Shown: one piece after another, positions 22,264-32,022 of the stretch | Position numbering within the stretch: the first letter of the stretch is position 1 | How the letters are laid out: every line of letters starts with the position of its first letter | Assembly (NCBI RefSeq): GCF_000759475.1 | Contig: NZ_CP009454.1 | Location: forward strand, 1,984,001-2,048,000 | Reading direction: 5' to 3' | DNA length: 64,000 nt | Source: Pantoea rwandensis | GTDB taxonomy: Bacteria; Pseudomonadota; Gammaproteobacteria; Enterobacterales; Enterobacteriaceae | Position numbers and translations under genes: made by a program | The notes under the pieces: generated by a model | The model's database searches: none | Told to the model about the DNA's origin: nothing | What the model saw: the letters and a program-made list of their open reading frames with translations, nothing else

Positions 22264-22827
22264 ATGTCCATCATTAATACCAAAATCAAACCATTCAAAA
22301 ACGCAGCGTTCAAAAACGGCGAATTCATCGACGTAACCGAGAAAGACGTTGAAGGTAAATGGAGTGTTTTCTTCTTCTACCCGGCTGACTTCACCTTCGT
22401 ATGCCCGACTGAACTGGGTGACGTGGCAGACCATCATGAAGAGCTGCAGAAACTGGGCGTAGACATCTACTCTGTTTCTACTGACACGCACTTTACCCAC
22501 AAAGCCTGGCACGGTTCTTCCGAAACCATCGCAAAAATCAAATACGCGATGATCGGCGACCCAACTGGCGCACTGACCCGTAACTTCGAAATCATGCGCG
22601 AAGACGAAGGTCTGGCAGATCGCGGTACCTTCATTGTTGACCCACAGGGCATCATCCAGGCTATCGAAATCACCGCTGAAGGCATTGGCCGTGACGCATC
22701 TGACCTGATTCGCAAAATCAAAGCGGCTCAGTATGTTGCTTCTCACCCAGGCGAAGTTTGCCCGGCTAAATGGAAAGAAGGCGAAGCAACACTGGCTCCA
22801 TCTCTGGACCTGGTTGGCAAAATCTAA
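22264..22827 (+). CDS. ahpC: Alkyl hydroperoxide reductase subunit C (peroxiredoxin)
   Basis: AhpC reduces hydrogen peroxide, organic peroxides and peroxynitrite; it is a typical 2-Cys peroxiredoxin of 187 residues, the family length. The peroxidatic cysteine lies in [10 protein letters not shown] (about Cys47) and the resolving cysteine in GEVCPAKW (about Cys166). Codon use is strongly biased to abundant codons, a sign of high expression. AACGGAGGTCACC before the ATG is a very strong ribosome-binding site. It is followed by its reductase ahpF 70 bases downstream. Confidence 0.98.
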   Translation: MSIINTKIKPFKNAAFKNGEFIDVTEKDVEGKWSVFFFYPADFTFVCPTELGDVADHHEELQKLGVDIYSVSTDTHFTHKAWHGSSETIAKIKYAMIGDPTGALTRNFEIMREDEGLADRGTFIVDPQGIIQAIEITAEGIGRDASDLIRKIKAAQYVASHPGEVCPAKWKEGEATLAPSLDLVGKI

Positions 22828-22897
22828 GCAACACCCAGCCATTCGATCTTTCTCAATCGGGTGCTACGGCACCCGATTTTCTTGACAGGAACTCACT

Positions 22898-24466
22898 ATG
22901 CTCGATACCAATTTAAAAACACAGCTCAAGGCTTACCTTGAGAAATTAACGAAACCGGTTGAGTTGATTGCCACACTGGATGATGGCGCTAAATCTGCGG
23001 AGATCCGTTCTCTGCTGACCGATATCGCGAGCTTGTCAGAAAAAGTCAGCTTCCGTGAAGAGAATGATCGTCCGGTTCGTAAACCCTCTTTCCTGATCAC
23101 TAACCCAGGGAGCCAGAGCGGTCCCCGCTTTGCCGGTTCGCCAATGGGACACGAATTTACTTCACTGGTGCTGGCACTATTGCAGACCGGTGGACACCCT
23201 TCGAAAGAGTCGCAGAGCCTGCTGGAGCAAGTAGTGGCTCTGGACACCGACCTGCATTTCGAAACCTATTACTCGCTGTCATGCCATAACTGCCCTGACG
23301 TGGTACAGGCGCTGAACCTGATGGCAGTGCTAAACCCACGCATCAGCCACACCGCGATTGATGGCGGCATGTTCCAGAACGAAATCACTGAGCGCAATGT
23401 GATGGGCGTTCCTGCGGTATTCCTCAACGGCAAAGAGTTCGGTCAGGGTCGTTTGAGCCTGGCGGAAATCGTCGGCAAAGTGGACACCAACGCAGAGAAG
23501 CGTGCGGCAGAAGAGCTGAACAAGCGTGAAGCCTATGAAGTGCTGATCGTCGGCAGCGGCCCAGCGGGCGCAGCGGCAGCGATTTACTCGGCGCGTAAAG
23601 GTATCCGCACGGGCCTGATGGGCGAGCGTTTTGGTGGCCAGGTACTCGACACCGTAGACATCGAAAACTACATCTCAGTCCAGAAAACCGAAGGCGCTAA
23701 GCTGGCGGGTTCACTGCGCGCCCACGTTGATGATTACGATGTTGACGTCATCGACACCCAGAGCGCCATCAAGCTGATTCCCGCTGCCAAAGAGGGCGGT
23801 CTGCACGCGATTGAAACCGCGTCTGGCGCAGTGCTGAAATCACGCAGCATCATCATTGCCACCGGTGCACGCTGGCGCAACATGGGTGTGCCGGGTGAAG
23901 AGCAGTATCGCACCAAAGGCGTGACCTACTGCCCACACTGCGACGGCCCGCTGTTCAAAGGTAAACGCACGGCGGTGATCGGCGGCGGTAACTCTGGTGT
24001 TGAAGCGGCTATCGATCTGGCTGGCCTGGTTGAGCACGTGACGCTGCTGGAATTTGCCAGCGAAATGCGTGCCGACAAAGTGCTGCAGGACAAACTGCGC
24101 AGCCTGAAAAACGTCGATGTGATTCTGAATGCCCAGACCACCGAAGTGAAAGGCGACGGCAGCAAAGTGACTGGCTTGAGTTACATCGATCGTACCAACC
24201 AGACCAGCCATGAAATCGCGCTGAGCGGCATCTTCGTGCAGATTGGTCTGCTGCCCAACACCACCTTCCTCGAAGGCGCGGTGGAACGTAACAAAATGGG
24301 CGAGATCATCATCGACGCCAAATGCGAAACCAGCCTGAAAGGCGTGTTCGCGGCCGGTGACTGCACCACGGTGCCGTACAAGCAGATCATTATCGCCAGC
24401 GGTGAAGGCGCGAAAGCCTCACTCAGCGCGTTTGATTACCTGATCCGCACCCAACCGGCTGAATAA
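22898..24466 (+). CDS. ahpF: Alkyl hydroperoxide reductase subunit F
   Basis: AhpF is the NADH-dependent flavoprotein disulfide reductase that recycles AhpC. The 522-residue protein has an N-terminal tandem thioredoxin-like domain with the CHNC disulfide (Cys129/Cys132), an FAD-binding domain ([18 protein letters not shown]), the CPHC redox centre in [13 protein letters not shown], and the NADH motif [10 protein letters not shown]. Length matches E. coli (521). It lies in one operon with ahpC and ends at a strong terminator. Confidence 0.98.
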   Translation: MLDTNLKTQLKAYLEKLTKPVELIATLDDGAKSAEIRSLLTDIASLSEKVSFREENDRPVRKPSFLITNPGSQSGPRFAGSPMGHEFTSLVLALLQTGGHPSKESQSLLEQVVALDTDLHFETYYSLSCHNCPDVVQALNLMAVLNPRISHTAIDGGMFQNEITERNVMGVPAVFLNGKEFGQGRLSLAEIVGKVDTNAEKRAAEELNKREAYEVLIVGSGPAGAAAAIYSARKGIRTGLMGERFGGQVLDTVDIENYISVQKTEGAKLAGSLRAHVDDYDVDVIDTQSAIKLIPAAKEGGLHAIETASGAVLKSRSIIIATGARWRNMGVPGEEQYRTKGVTYCPHCDGPLFKGKRTAVIGGGNSGVEAAIDLAGLVEHVTLLEFASEMRADKVLQDKLRSLKNVDVILNAQTTEVKGDGSKVTGLSYIDRTNQTSHEIALSGIFVQIGLLPNTTFLEGAVERNKMGEIIIDAKCETSLKGVFAAGDCTTVPYKQIIIASGEGAKASLSAFDYLIRTQPAE

Positions 24467-24490
24467 GTTTTATTGCGATAGCCACGCAGC

Positions 24491-24523
24491 AGCCCCGTAA
24501 CAGATGTTACGGGGCTTTTTTTT
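24491..24523 (+). terminator. Terminator of ahpCF
   Basis: AGCCCCGTAAC (24491-24501) and GTTACGGGGCT (24506-24516) form an 11-base-pair stem followed by eight T residues. Confidence 0.9.
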
Positions 24524-24532
24524 GCCTGTTAT

Positions 24533-24736
24533 TCATCCTAACCAACGGCGTGCTTCCGCATCGCTGATGTCGCGATAATAAATTTTATGCAAACGCTCGC
24601 CGCAACCTTTGCATTGCGCTTCAACATGGGTAGAAAAATAGTGGCGGCCGGAAGGGCAAATTGCGCCTTTACGCGAAATACGAATGTCGTGCCATTTATG
24701 GGCGTGCGGAATAAAGCTGAATAATTTTGAGATCAT
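24533..24736 (-). CDS. Small hypothetical protein with a zinc-ribbon-like CxxC
   Basis: I do not recognise a named family. The 67-residue product starts MISKLFSFIPHAHKWHDIRISRK at an ATG with GGAA 6 bases upstream; a longer reading to 24829 adds a proline-rich stretch unlikely to be translated. It has one CKGCG motif, a further cysteine (ICPSG) and several histidines (HAHKWH, HYF, THVE), which could bind a metal. It is convergent with ahpF and sits between its terminator and an AT-rich gap. Confidence 0.5.
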   Translation of the reverse strand: MISKLFSFIPHAHKWHDIRISRKGAICPSGRHYFSTHVEAQCKGCGERLHKIYYRDISDAEARRWLG

Positions 24737-25047
24737 TATCGATTCCGGAATTGGATAGGCAGTGACTCTCTTCAAGTCCGGAGGGGGATTAGGCCTTGCC
24801 ACAGCGGGCGGGGCGTTGATGTGCATCAATGAATGCGAAGGCGGGTGTTTATTAGTCGATTTTTCAGTGATTAGAATAAATCTGGCAAATTCAGATGAGA
24901 ATTATTTAATGATGATAATTGACCGATATAGCTTTTTTTAAAATTCAGCCTGTCGAATGATTTTAACTATTTTGATTTAGTGCCGTTTTCCGCGTCTTTC
25001 AAAGCACCACGATTTACAACCCCCCGAACTGCCCTTATCCTGTGTGC
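24737..25047. other. AT-rich intergenic segment
   Basis: No gene is visible. From about 24850 to 25015 the base composition is markedly AT-rich, unlike the coding DNA around it. The segment presumably includes the thiM promoter upstream of the riboswitch. Confidence 0.4.
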
Positions 25048-25067
25048 GGCATGTTCACCATGCCATG

Positions 25068-25144
25068 ACTCGGGGTGCCCCTGTTAAACAGGGCTGAGAT
25101 ACACCCGCTGACCTGATCTGGATAATGCCAGCGTAGGGAAGTCA
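25068..25144 (+). ncRNA. TPP riboswitch (THI element)
   Basis: The THI-box landmarks are present in order: ACTCGGGGTGCCC, then GGGCTGAGATACACCC, then ACCTGATCTGGATAATGCC and GCGTAGGGA. Thiamin pyrophosphate binding would reduce expression of the downstream salvage genes thiM and thiD. A separate hairpin GGCATG/CATGCC (25048-25064) precedes it. No clear intrinsic terminator lies between it and thiM, so control at the ribosome-binding site (GTTGGGAG) is more likely. Confidence 0.95.
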
Positions 25145-25189
25145 GATGCCTGACCGCATTCGCCTTCTTGATCGCCGGTTGGGAGTTTT

Positions 25190-25975
25190 ATGACACAGCC
25201 TGACCTTCTTACCCCCGCGCAACTCGCGCAATCCCTACAGCTGCTGCGTCAGCAGGCACCGCTGGTGCACTGCATGACCAATGACGTGGTGCAAACCTTC
25301 ACTGCCAATGTGCTGCTGGCTCTACAAGCCTCGCCTGCGATGGTGATCGATGCGGAAGAAGCCGCGCAGTTTGTGAGCTTTGCCGATGCGCTGCTGATCA
25401 ACGTGGGCACCTTAACCCGCGACCGGCGCGATGCGATGCTGGCGGCGGTGCAATCCGCAGCCAAAGTCGGCACGCCCTGGACGCTCGATCCGGTGGCCGT
25501 CGGCGCACTCTCGTTACGTACCGAATTCTGCCAACAGTTGCTAAGCCTGCATCCCGCCGCGATTCGTGGCAACGCGTCGGAAATCCTCGCGCTGGATAAC
25601 CAGGCTGCCGGCGGACGCGGCGTGGACAGCGTGCATCAGACCGATGCGGCACTGAGCGCGGCACAACAGCTGGCGCAGGATTACCACACGCTGGTGGCGG
25701 TCACTGGCGAAGTCGATTACGTCACCGATGGTACACGCACGCTGGCGATTCCTGGCGGCAGCCCGCTAATGACGCGCGTGGTAGGCACCGGTTGCGCGCA
25801 TTCAGCCGTGGTCGCAGCCTTCAGCAGCTTGCCGGGCGACCGTTTACAGCATGTGGCGGCGGCGTGCCGTGTGATGTCTCTGGCGGGTGAACAGGCGGCA
25901 CGTGCCGTTCAGGGGCCAGGCAGCTTTGTCGCGGCTTTCCTGGATAACCTCTGGACGCTGGAGGTCACCGTATGA
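25190..25975 (+). CDS. thiM: Hydroxyethylthiazole kinase
   Basis: ThiM phosphorylates 4-methyl-5-(2-hydroxyethyl)thiazole, salvaging the thiazole half of thiamin. The 261-residue protein shows [21 protein letters not shown] near the N-terminus, NVGTLTRDR, the TLDPVAVGA loop, GNASEILAL and the anion-hole motif [15 protein letters not shown]. Length equals E. coli (262). Controlled by the TPP riboswitch; its stop overlaps thiD by 4 bases. Confidence 0.97.
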   Translation: MTQPDLLTPAQLAQSLQLLRQQAPLVHCMTNDVVQTFTANVLLALQASPAMVIDAEEAAQFVSFADALLINVGTLTRDRRDAMLAAVQSAAKVGTPWTLDPVAVGALSLRTEFCQQLLSLHPAAIRGNASEILALDNQAAGGRGVDSVHQTDAALSAAQQLAQDYHTLVAVTGEVDYVTDGTRTLAIPGGSPLMTRVVGTGCAHSAVVAAFSSLPGDRLQHVAAACRVMSLAGEQAARAVQGPGSFVAAFLDNLWTLEVTV

Positions 25976-26772
25976 AACGCATTAATGCTTTAACCATTGC
26001 TGGTACTGACCCTAGCGGCGGCGCGGGCATTCAGGCCGATCTGAAAGCCTTCTCCGCACTGGGTGCTTATGGCACCAGCGTGATCACCGCGCTGGTGGCG
26101 CAGAACACCTGTGGCGTGCAGTCGGTGTATCGCATCGAACCTGATTTCGTCGGTGCGCAGCTGGATTCCGTGCTGGACGATGTGCGCATCGATGCCGCCA
26201 AAATCGGCATGCTGTCTGAAACCGCGATTGTCGAAGTGGTTGCCGAAAGGCTGAAACGCGCCAGCCTGCCGTTTGTGGTGCTGGATACGGTGATGATCGC
26301 CAAGAGTGGCGATCCGCTGCTGTCGCCCGATGCGGTTGCCAGCGTGCGAGAACTGCTGCTGCCACAGGTGTCGCTGATCACGCCCAATCTGCCCGAAGCC
26401 GCTGCGCTGCTGGGGCGGGATATGGCGCAGGATGAAAAAACCATGCTGATGCAGGGCGATGCGCTGTTGGATCTCGGTTGTGAAGCCGTATTGATGAAGG
26501 GCGGACATCTCAGTGATGCCGAAAGCCCGGATTGGCTAATCACTCGCGCGGGCCGTCAGCGCTTTACCGCACCACGCGTCAATACGCGCCATACCCACGG
26601 CACCGGCTGTTCGCTGTCCGCGGCTTTAGCGGCACTGCGTCCACGTCATGATAACTGGGCGGACACGGTCACCGAAGCCAAAGCCTGGTTGCAGCAGGCC
26701 TTGCTGCATGCGGACTCGCTGGAAGTGGGTAAAGGCATTGGGCCAGTGCACCATTTCCATCAGTGGTGGTAG
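25972..26772 (+). CDS. thiD: Hydroxymethylpyrimidine kinase / phosphomethylpyrimidine kinase
   Basis: ThiD carries out the two successive phosphorylations of hydroxymethylpyrimidine for thiamin synthesis and salvage. The 266-residue protein of the ribokinase fold starts [34 protein letters not shown]. It contains LLTPNLPEA-like [20 protein letters not shown] and the anion hole [15 protein letters not shown]. It is translationally coupled to thiM by a 4-base overlap. Confidence 0.97.
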   Translation: MKRINALTIAGTDPSGGAGIQADLKAFSALGAYGTSVITALVAQNTCGVQSVYRIEPDFVGAQLDSVLDDVRIDAAKIGMLSETAIVEVVAERLKRASLPFVVLDTVMIAKSGDPLLSPDAVASVRELLLPQVSLITPNLPEAAALLGRDMAQDEKTMLMQGDALLDLGCEAVLMKGGHLSDAESPDWLITRAGRQRFTAPRVNTRHTHGTGCSLSAALAALRPRHDNWADTVTEAKAWLQQALLHADSLEVGKGIGPVHHFHQWW

Positions 26773-26817
26773 GCAAGCATTAAGGCGTGCCTCTGCGTTG
26801 CAGGATGCAATCTGCAG

Positions 26818-26848
26818 GCCGCCCATCGCAAGGTGGCAGAATTTTTTT
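26818..26848 (+). terminator. Possible terminator after thiMD
   Basis: GCCGCC (26818-26823) pairs with GGTGGC (26832-26837, one G-T) and is followed by AGAA and seven T residues. It lies 45 bases past thiD and separates it from fbaB. Confidence 0.45.
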
Positions 26849-26969
26849 ACTGCGTATCCGTCTGAAAAATGGTGTCAGCAATTTGCCAGCCTGGCGCATT
26901 TCGGTCCAGGCTGTTGGGGGCAAATCGGCCATTGCCGGTTCCATTCCAGCCATTTATTCAGGAGCCATC

Positions 26970-28022
26970 ATGACGGACATCGTACAGTTATTGGGCAAAG
27001 AAGCGGATTCTCTTCTTCAACATCGCTGCATGACCATTCCAGCGGACAGCCTTTATTTACCGGGCGCGGATTTCGTCGATCGCGTGATGATCGACAACAA
27101 TCGTTCTCCTGCCGTATTACGTAATATGCAAACCCTGTACAACACCGGTCGTCTGGCGGGCACCGGCTATCTGTCGATTTTGCCGGTCGATCAGGGTGTT
27201 GAACACTCAGCGGGCGCTTCCTTCGCCGCTAACCCGGCTTATTTTGATCCGAAGAACATCGTTGAGCTGGCGATTGAAGCGGGCTGTAACTGCGTGGCTT
27301 CAACTTATGGCGTGCTGGCCTCGGTATCACGCCGCTATGCGCACCGCATTCCGTTTATGGTGAAACTCAACCACAACGAAACCCTGAGCTATCCCACCCA
27401 ATACGATCAAACCCTGTATGCCAGCGTTGAGCAGGCATTCAATCTGGGTGCGATTGCGGTGGGCGCGACCATCTATTTTGGTTCTGAGCAGTCACGCCGT
27501 CAGATTAAAGAGATCTCGGCCGCCTTTGAGCGTGCACATGAACTGGGTATGGTGACGGTGCTGTGGGCCTATCTGCGTAATGATGGCTTCAAGAAAGACG
27601 GCGTGGATTATCATGCCAGCGCCGACTTAACCGGCCAGGCCAACCATCTGGCGGCGACCATTGGCGCAGACATCGTGAAGCAGAAGATGGCCGAGAACAA
27701 TGGCGGCTACAAGGCGGTGAAATTCGGTCACACCGATGAGCGCGTCTACAGCAAGCTGACCACGGAGAACCCGATCGATCTGGTGCGCTACCAACTGGCG
27801 AACTGCTATATGGGCCGTGCAGGGTTGATCAACTCGGGTGGCGCATCAGCCGGAGACACCGACATTGCCGAATCAGTGCGTACTGCGGTGATCAATAAGC
27901 GTGCGGGCGGGATGGGGCTGATTCTTGGCCGTAAGGCGTTCAAGAAGTCGCTGAAAGAGGGCGTTCAACTGATTAATGCGGTTCAGGATGTCTATCTGGC
28001 GAAAGATGTCACGATTGCGTAA
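26970..28022 (+). CDS. fbaB: Fructose-bisphosphate aldolase class I
   Basis: FbaB cleaves fructose 1,6-bisphosphate through a Schiff-base lysine and serves mainly in gluconeogenesis. The 350-residue protein is close to E. coli FbaB throughout ([67 protein letters not shown]). The ATG at 26970 after CAGGAG gives [22 protein letters not shown]. The frame is open further upstream without homology. It is convergent with rspR. Confidence 0.97.
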   Translation: MTDIVQLLGKEADSLLQHRCMTIPADSLYLPGADFVDRVMIDNNRSPAVLRNMQTLYNTGRLAGTGYLSILPVDQGVEHSAGASFAANPAYFDPKNIVELAIEAGCNCVASTYGVLASVSRRYAHRIPFMVKLNHNETLSYPTQYDQTLYASVEQAFNLGAIAVGATIYFGSEQSRRQIKEISAAFERAHELGMVTVLWAYLRNDGFKKDGVDYHASADLTGQANHLAATIGADIVKQKMAENNGGYKAVKFGHTDERVYSKLTTENPIDLVRYQLANCYMGRAGLINSGGASAGDTDIAESVRTAVINKRAGGMGLILGRKAFKKSLKEGVQLINAVQDVYLAKDVTIA

Positions 28023-28039
28023 TTGATTGCCCAAATCCC

Positions 28040-28218
28040 TTCCCGCAAGCGGGAGGGGAACCGATCCAGCGAAGTATCCATTGAAGAATCAATGACAGCA
28101 TTGGGGCGAAATCTTATCTGCAAAGCTCGCTTTACTGGCCAGCACTTCGCTTTTCACTCACCCGCAAACCGCACTTTACTCACGCTCTGCTGTATCCCCC
28201 TTAGTTGTGTGTAAGGGG
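28040..28218. other. Intergenic region with REP-like hairpins between fbaB and rspR
   Basis: The gap between the convergent genes holds two small palindromes, CTTCCCGC/GCGGGAGG-like at about 28040-28057 and CCCCTTA/TAAGGGG at 28197-28218, followed on the plus strand by GGGGTGAGGGC. No T tract follows either. They may act as weak bidirectional terminators. No gene is visible. Confidence 0.35.
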
Positions 28219-28247
28219 CGGGGTGAGGGCATCAAATTGCTGAGGAA

Positions 28248-28934
28248 CTAAGGCGATTCAAACCACTCGCTATTACGCTCAGCAATCGGCGTAATGGTCA
28301 AAATCATCTCCTGCAGATGACGGCGCATCGCCGCTTCTGCCGCTTCAACATCTTGCGCTTTTAACGCCTGGTAGATGTTTTCATGCTGCTGAATCAAGCT
28401 TTCCGGTGGCGACACTTCGCTCAGGGTCAGGAAGCGCACGCGATCCATGGTGGCTTTGATGTTCTCCACCGTTTCCCACGCCAGCAGGCAGTTAATCCCT
28501 TCGGCAATCAGGCGATGAAACTCATCGTCCAGCGTTAAAAACGCCTGGCTGTCGTGGCGTTCAGCAGCTAAGCGTTGCAGCTGTAAGTTATGCTCCAGCG
28601 CCATCAATCCCTCAGGGGTGATCTCCTGCGCAGCACGACGCACCACGGCGATCTCCACCGCTTCACGGATAAAACGGCCGTCAGCCACGCGCTGGGCGGA
28701 AATCTTGCGCACGAATGTGCCACGCTGCGGCAGCACCTGCACCAGGCCCGCTTCCGCCAGTTTGATAAAGGCTTCGCGTACCGGCTGGCGCGACACATTA
28801 AAGCGCGCGGACACTTCCTTTTCCGACAGCAACGAGCCCGGATGAATGGCGCAGGTCACGATATCTTTGCGCAGATAACGATAGATCTGCTGATTTACGG
28901 GTTCGCTGGTGGTTATGGTATAGGCAATCGACAT
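28248..28934 (-). CDS. rspR: GntR/FadR (FCD)-family regulator, RspR-like
   Basis: A 228-residue regulator with an N-terminal winged helix (LSEKEVSARFNVSRQPVREAFIKLAEAGLV, residues 36-65) and a C-terminal FCD ligand-binding domain (DDEFHRLIAEG, histidine-rich metal site). Length and sequence follow E. coli RspR (YdfH), which represses rspAB. It lies downstream of ydfI, the MFS gene and rspB on the same strand and is probably their regulator. The effector is likely a sugar acid such as mannonate or a related metabolite; this is inference. Confidence 0.85.
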   Translation of the reverse strand: MSIAYTITTSEPVNQQIYRYLRKDIVTCAIHPGSLLSEKEVSARFNVSRQPVREAFIKLAEAGLVQVLPQRGTFVRKISAQRVADGRFIREAVEIAVVRRAAQEITPEGLMALEHNLQLQRLAAERHDSQAFLTLDDEFHRLIAEGINCLLAWETVENIKATMDRVRFLTLSEVSPPESLIQQHENIYQALKAQDVEAAEAAMRRHLQEMILTITPIAERNSEWFESP

Positions 28935-29032
28935 GCAGCAATATCCGTATTACGGCTGGCCTACGCCAGCCCGATGAGAAAGGTTCAGTCTAATCAGCAC
29001 GCTGCATCTGCGCTACACATTTGTGAAAGCGC

Positions 29033-30493
29033 TTAAGCCTGCGTCACAAGGGCTTGCACCGTGGCGCGTGCCCCTTGCGTATTAAGCTGGTTATACAACT
29101 CGATGACGCGCGAGACAAAGGCGGTCTGATAACGCAAATCATCGCCAAACACCGCTTGTATCCGCAGTAAAGCTTCGACGCGCTGTGCACCGTCATCGCT
29201 GTGCGCAACGATACTCGCCAATTGTTCTTTCATTGGGTCGCGAATCTCAATCGCCTGCCCTTGCTCATCGACACCGCTCACGTAACGCATCCAGCCCGCC
29301 ACACCGAGCAGCAGATAGTCACAAGAGGTGCCGTTACGCAGATGCCAGCGCACGCTGTCCAGCAAACGCTGCGGCAGCTTCTGTGTGCCATCGGTAGCGA
29401 TCTGGTAAGTGCGATGCTTGATGGCGCGGTTTTCGTAGCGTGCAATCAGCGAGTCGGCATAAGCGGTGAGATCCACGCCCTGAGTGCGCAGTGTCGGGGC
29501 CTGATCCTGCAACATCAGCGCGCGCGCCGCCGTGCGGAAGTGGTTGTCGGCCATGCAATCGCTGATGTGTTCATACCCGGCGAGGAAGCCAAGATAGGCG
29601 AGGAAGGAGTGGCTGCCGTTGAGCATGCGCAGCTTCATCTCTTCGAACGGCAACACATCACTTACCAGTTCAGCACCGGCGTTTTCCCATGCCGGGCGGC
29701 CATTGACGAAGTTGTCTTCGATGACCCACTGGAAGAAAGGCTCGGCTTCCACCGCGACCGGATCGCTGCTGCCTAAGCGTGCTTCCAGCGCATCAAATGC
29801 TGCATCCGTCATCGCGGGGACGATGCGATCCACCATGGTGGAAGGGAAGGTGATGTGCGTTTGAATATACTCTGCCAGTTCGTGGCTGTGGCGTTCTGCC
29901 AGTTGGGTGATGACGTTGCGCGTGACGTGACCGTTCTCAGGCATGTTGTCGCAGGACATCACGCTGAACGGCGGTAATCCACGCTCGCGACGACGGATAA
30001 TCGCCGCCAGAATCAGGCCCGGCAGTGAACGGGGCAGCGTGGGGTTTTCCAGGTCATGCACGATATCAGGATGATCCGGGTTGAGCTTGCCGCTGGAGGG
30101 CATATAGCAATAGCCTTTCTCGGTCACCGTCATCGAGACAATCGCCACATCTGGCTGGCTCATCGCCTCAATCACCGCATCAATGCCGTCGCCTTTGCCA
30201 TGCAGCGCTTGCGTCACCACGCCAATCACGCGGGTGTGCAGGCTGCTATCGGCCATCTCGGTAAGGGTGTAGAGCAAATCCTGCTGGCGCAGCGCCTGAA
30301 TCAATGCGCCGCTGTTGAGATTCACTTCGCAGTAGCCCCAGTCACTGCCTTCCGCCGCCAGTTTATCGGTGGCGAGCGCCTGATGCGCACGATGAAATGC
30401 ACCAAAGCCGATGTGTACCATGCGGGTTTTCAAATGGCTGCGGTCATAAGCGGGACGTTGGACGTCGGCGGGAAGGCGATCAAGCTCTAACAT
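29033..30493 (-). CDS. ydfI: Mannitol dehydrogenase family oxidoreductase (YdfI-like, D-mannonate/fructuronate type)
   Basis: A cytoplasmic NAD-dependent polyol/sugar-acid dehydrogenase of 486 residues, the length of E. coli YdfI. The family motif VHIGFGAFHRAHQA is near the N-terminus and the catalytic region KLRMLNGSHSFLAYLG follows in the middle, with MSCDNMPENG and TFPSTMVDRIVP between. The ATG at 30493 follows AAGGA by 7 bases and gives MLELDRLPADVQRPAYDR. Probable reaction: interconversion of a keto-sugar acid and its alditol acid. It lies 52 bases after the MFS gene. Confidence 0.88.
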   Translation of the reverse strand: MLELDRLPADVQRPAYDRSHLKTRMVHIGFGAFHRAHQALATDKLAAEGSDWGYCEVNLNSGALIQALRQQDLLYTLTEMADSSLHTRVIGVVTQALHGKGDGIDAVIEAMSQPDVAIVSMTVTEKGYCYMPSSGKLNPDHPDIVHDLENPTLPRSLPGLILAAIIRRRERGLPPFSVMSCDNMPENGHVTRNVITQLAERHSHELAEYIQTHITFPSTMVDRIVPAMTDAAFDALEARLGSSDPVAVEAEPFFQWVIEDNFVNGRPAWENAGAELVSDVLPFEEMKLRMLNGSHSFLAYLGFLAGYEHISDCMADNHFRTAARALMLQDQAPTLRTQGVDLTAYADSLIARYENRAIKHRTYQIATDGTQKLPQRLLDSVRWHLRNGTSCDYLLLGVAGWMRYVSGVDEQGQAIEIRDPMKEQLASIVAHSDDGAQRVEALLRIQAVFGDDLRYQTAFVSRVIELYNQLNTQGARATVQALVTQA

Positions 30494-30545
30494 GCGTTTT
30501 CCTTTTAGCAAACGGGGCGCTGAGCGCCCCATTATGGTCAATCTG

Positions 30546-31829
30546 TTATGCGGACACCGGTTTATCTATGGTCTTTGGGCTACGAATCACAAACAGCACT
30601 AACATCGCACCAATCCCGGCGACACAGCCCGCCAGAATAAAGGCGCTATCGAATTTGCCGGTGTGCTGCACGATAAAGCCCGTGACAATCGGTCCAACAA
30701 TCCCGGACAGGCTGCCAATCAGATGGATAAAGCCACTGATGCTGCCGACACGGCTTTTGTGCACCACATCCTGAATAATCGCCCAGTAAATCGCACCGGT
30801 GATGTAGAGGAAGAAGATGGAGATCGACATCATGATCACCGCCGAATTGACCTCTTTAATCGTTCCCGCCAGTGCCACGCAGATCGCGGCAGCCAGCAGC
30901 GAGACCACCAGCACGATTTTGCGCGACAGCAGCAGCTTGCCCGTGATGTTGAAAATCTTATCCGAGATCCAGCCGCCCAATGCCAGGCCGACGAAGCCGA
31001 CAATCCACGGGATCATAGTGGTGATACTCATGGATTTGATGTCCAGACCGTGCGCCTGCACCAGATAGGCCGGGAACCAGCTCAGGAAGAAGAACAGAAT
31101 GTAGTTGTAGCAGAAGAAGGCAAAAGCGGTCACCAGGATAATCGGCTGACGCAGGTAGTAGCCCATGCCGTGCGCTTTGCCGGTCGGATCGATAACATCA
31201 GCCGGTTCTTCCGCTTTCAGTTTTTCGACCAGTGCGCGCTCTTCTGCAGAGACTTTTTTGCTGCGCGCGGGATTATCTGCGGCGAAGTAGAACCACAGGC
31301 ACATCCACACCAGACCAATCAGGCAGATCACCACGAACGCCGGACGCCAGCCGAATGACAAGGCCAGATAACCGACAATCGGACCGGCTACCGCGCCACC
31401 CAACGGTGAACCGGCACTCAGCAAGCCCATCGCGGTAGCCGCCTGTTTTTTCGGGAACCAGCCGTTAATCGCTTTGTTGGCCGAGGCGCAGATCGGGCCT
31501 TCCGCCATGCCGAACAGCACACGCAGAATCATCATCGACCAGAAGCCAGTCGCCAGTGCGGTCATTCCGCAGAATAGCGACCACATACCGACAGCGGTGC
31601 CGAGCACGATGGTAGGGCCGAATTTATCGGTCGCCAGGCCACCGATAAAGTTAAACAGCGCGTAGCCAAAGAAGAAACTACCGAAAATCATGCCGAACTG
31701 TTCGGCGTTGATCATCAGATCTTTTTCTACCAGCGGTACAGTCAGAGAAAGGGCAATACGATCGAGGTAGTTGATCATATAAACCAGGAACAACAGCAGT
31801 ACGAGGGTCCAGCGTAGATTCTTTAACAT
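30546..31829 (-). CDS. MFS transporter, anion:cation symporter family (sugar acid type)
   Basis: A 427-residue inner-membrane transporter with 12 predicted helices. The motif YMINYLDRIALSLTVPL in helix 1 and the loop RVLFGMAEGPICASANKAINGWFPKKQ are characteristic of the ACS group (GudP, GarP, DgoT, ExuT), which import hexuronates, galactonate or glucarate with protons. CGGAG lies 5 bases before the ATG. Placed between rspB and ydfI, it probably imports their substrate. It is not related to YdfJ, the transporter found beside rspAB in E. coli. Confidence 0.88.
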   Translation of the reverse strand: MLKNLRWTLVLLLFLVYMINYLDRIALSLTVPLVEKDLMINAEQFGMIFGSFFFGYALFNFIGGLATDKFGPTIVLGTAVGMWSLFCGMTALATGFWSMMILRVLFGMAEGPICASANKAINGWFPKKQAATAMGLLSAGSPLGGAVAGPIVGYLALSFGWRPAFVVICLIGLVWMCLWFYFAADNPARSKKVSAEERALVEKLKAEEPADVIDPTGKAHGMGYYLRQPIILVTAFAFFCYNYILFFFLSWFPAYLVQAHGLDIKSMSITTMIPWIVGFVGLALGGWISDKIFNITGKLLLSRKIVLVVSLLAAAICVALAGTIKEVNSAVIMMSISIFFLYITGAIYWAIIQDVVHKSRVGSISGFIHLIGSLSGIVGPIVTGFIVQHTGKFDSAFILAGCVAGIGAMLVLFVIRSPKTIDKPVSA

Positions 31830-32022
31830 AGAAACTCCGTTTCCCCGTCATGCTCCAATCTGTCTTTAAGTTGGCTGCGTGATTGCACCCCATTCACTTT
31901 TCGTTGTAAGCGTCTGGGGGCTTAACCACTGGCCGCCTTGATACAGCCTGAAGCATTGAGAGGATTATTATATTGGCCGGCAGGTACGCACCGGATTAAG
32001 GACACCTGGTGTGAAGATTAAC

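Noticed and set aside
24737-24829. Upstream extension of the small zinc-ribbon-like protein
   Set aside because: The extra 31 residues are proline-rich and lie before a better-placed ATG with a ribosome-binding site.
30663-31358. 231-codon open frame antisense to the MFS gene
   Set aside because: Composition (His, Asp, Arg, Gln rich) is that of a shadow frame, with no ribosome-binding site and full overlap with a clear transporter gene.
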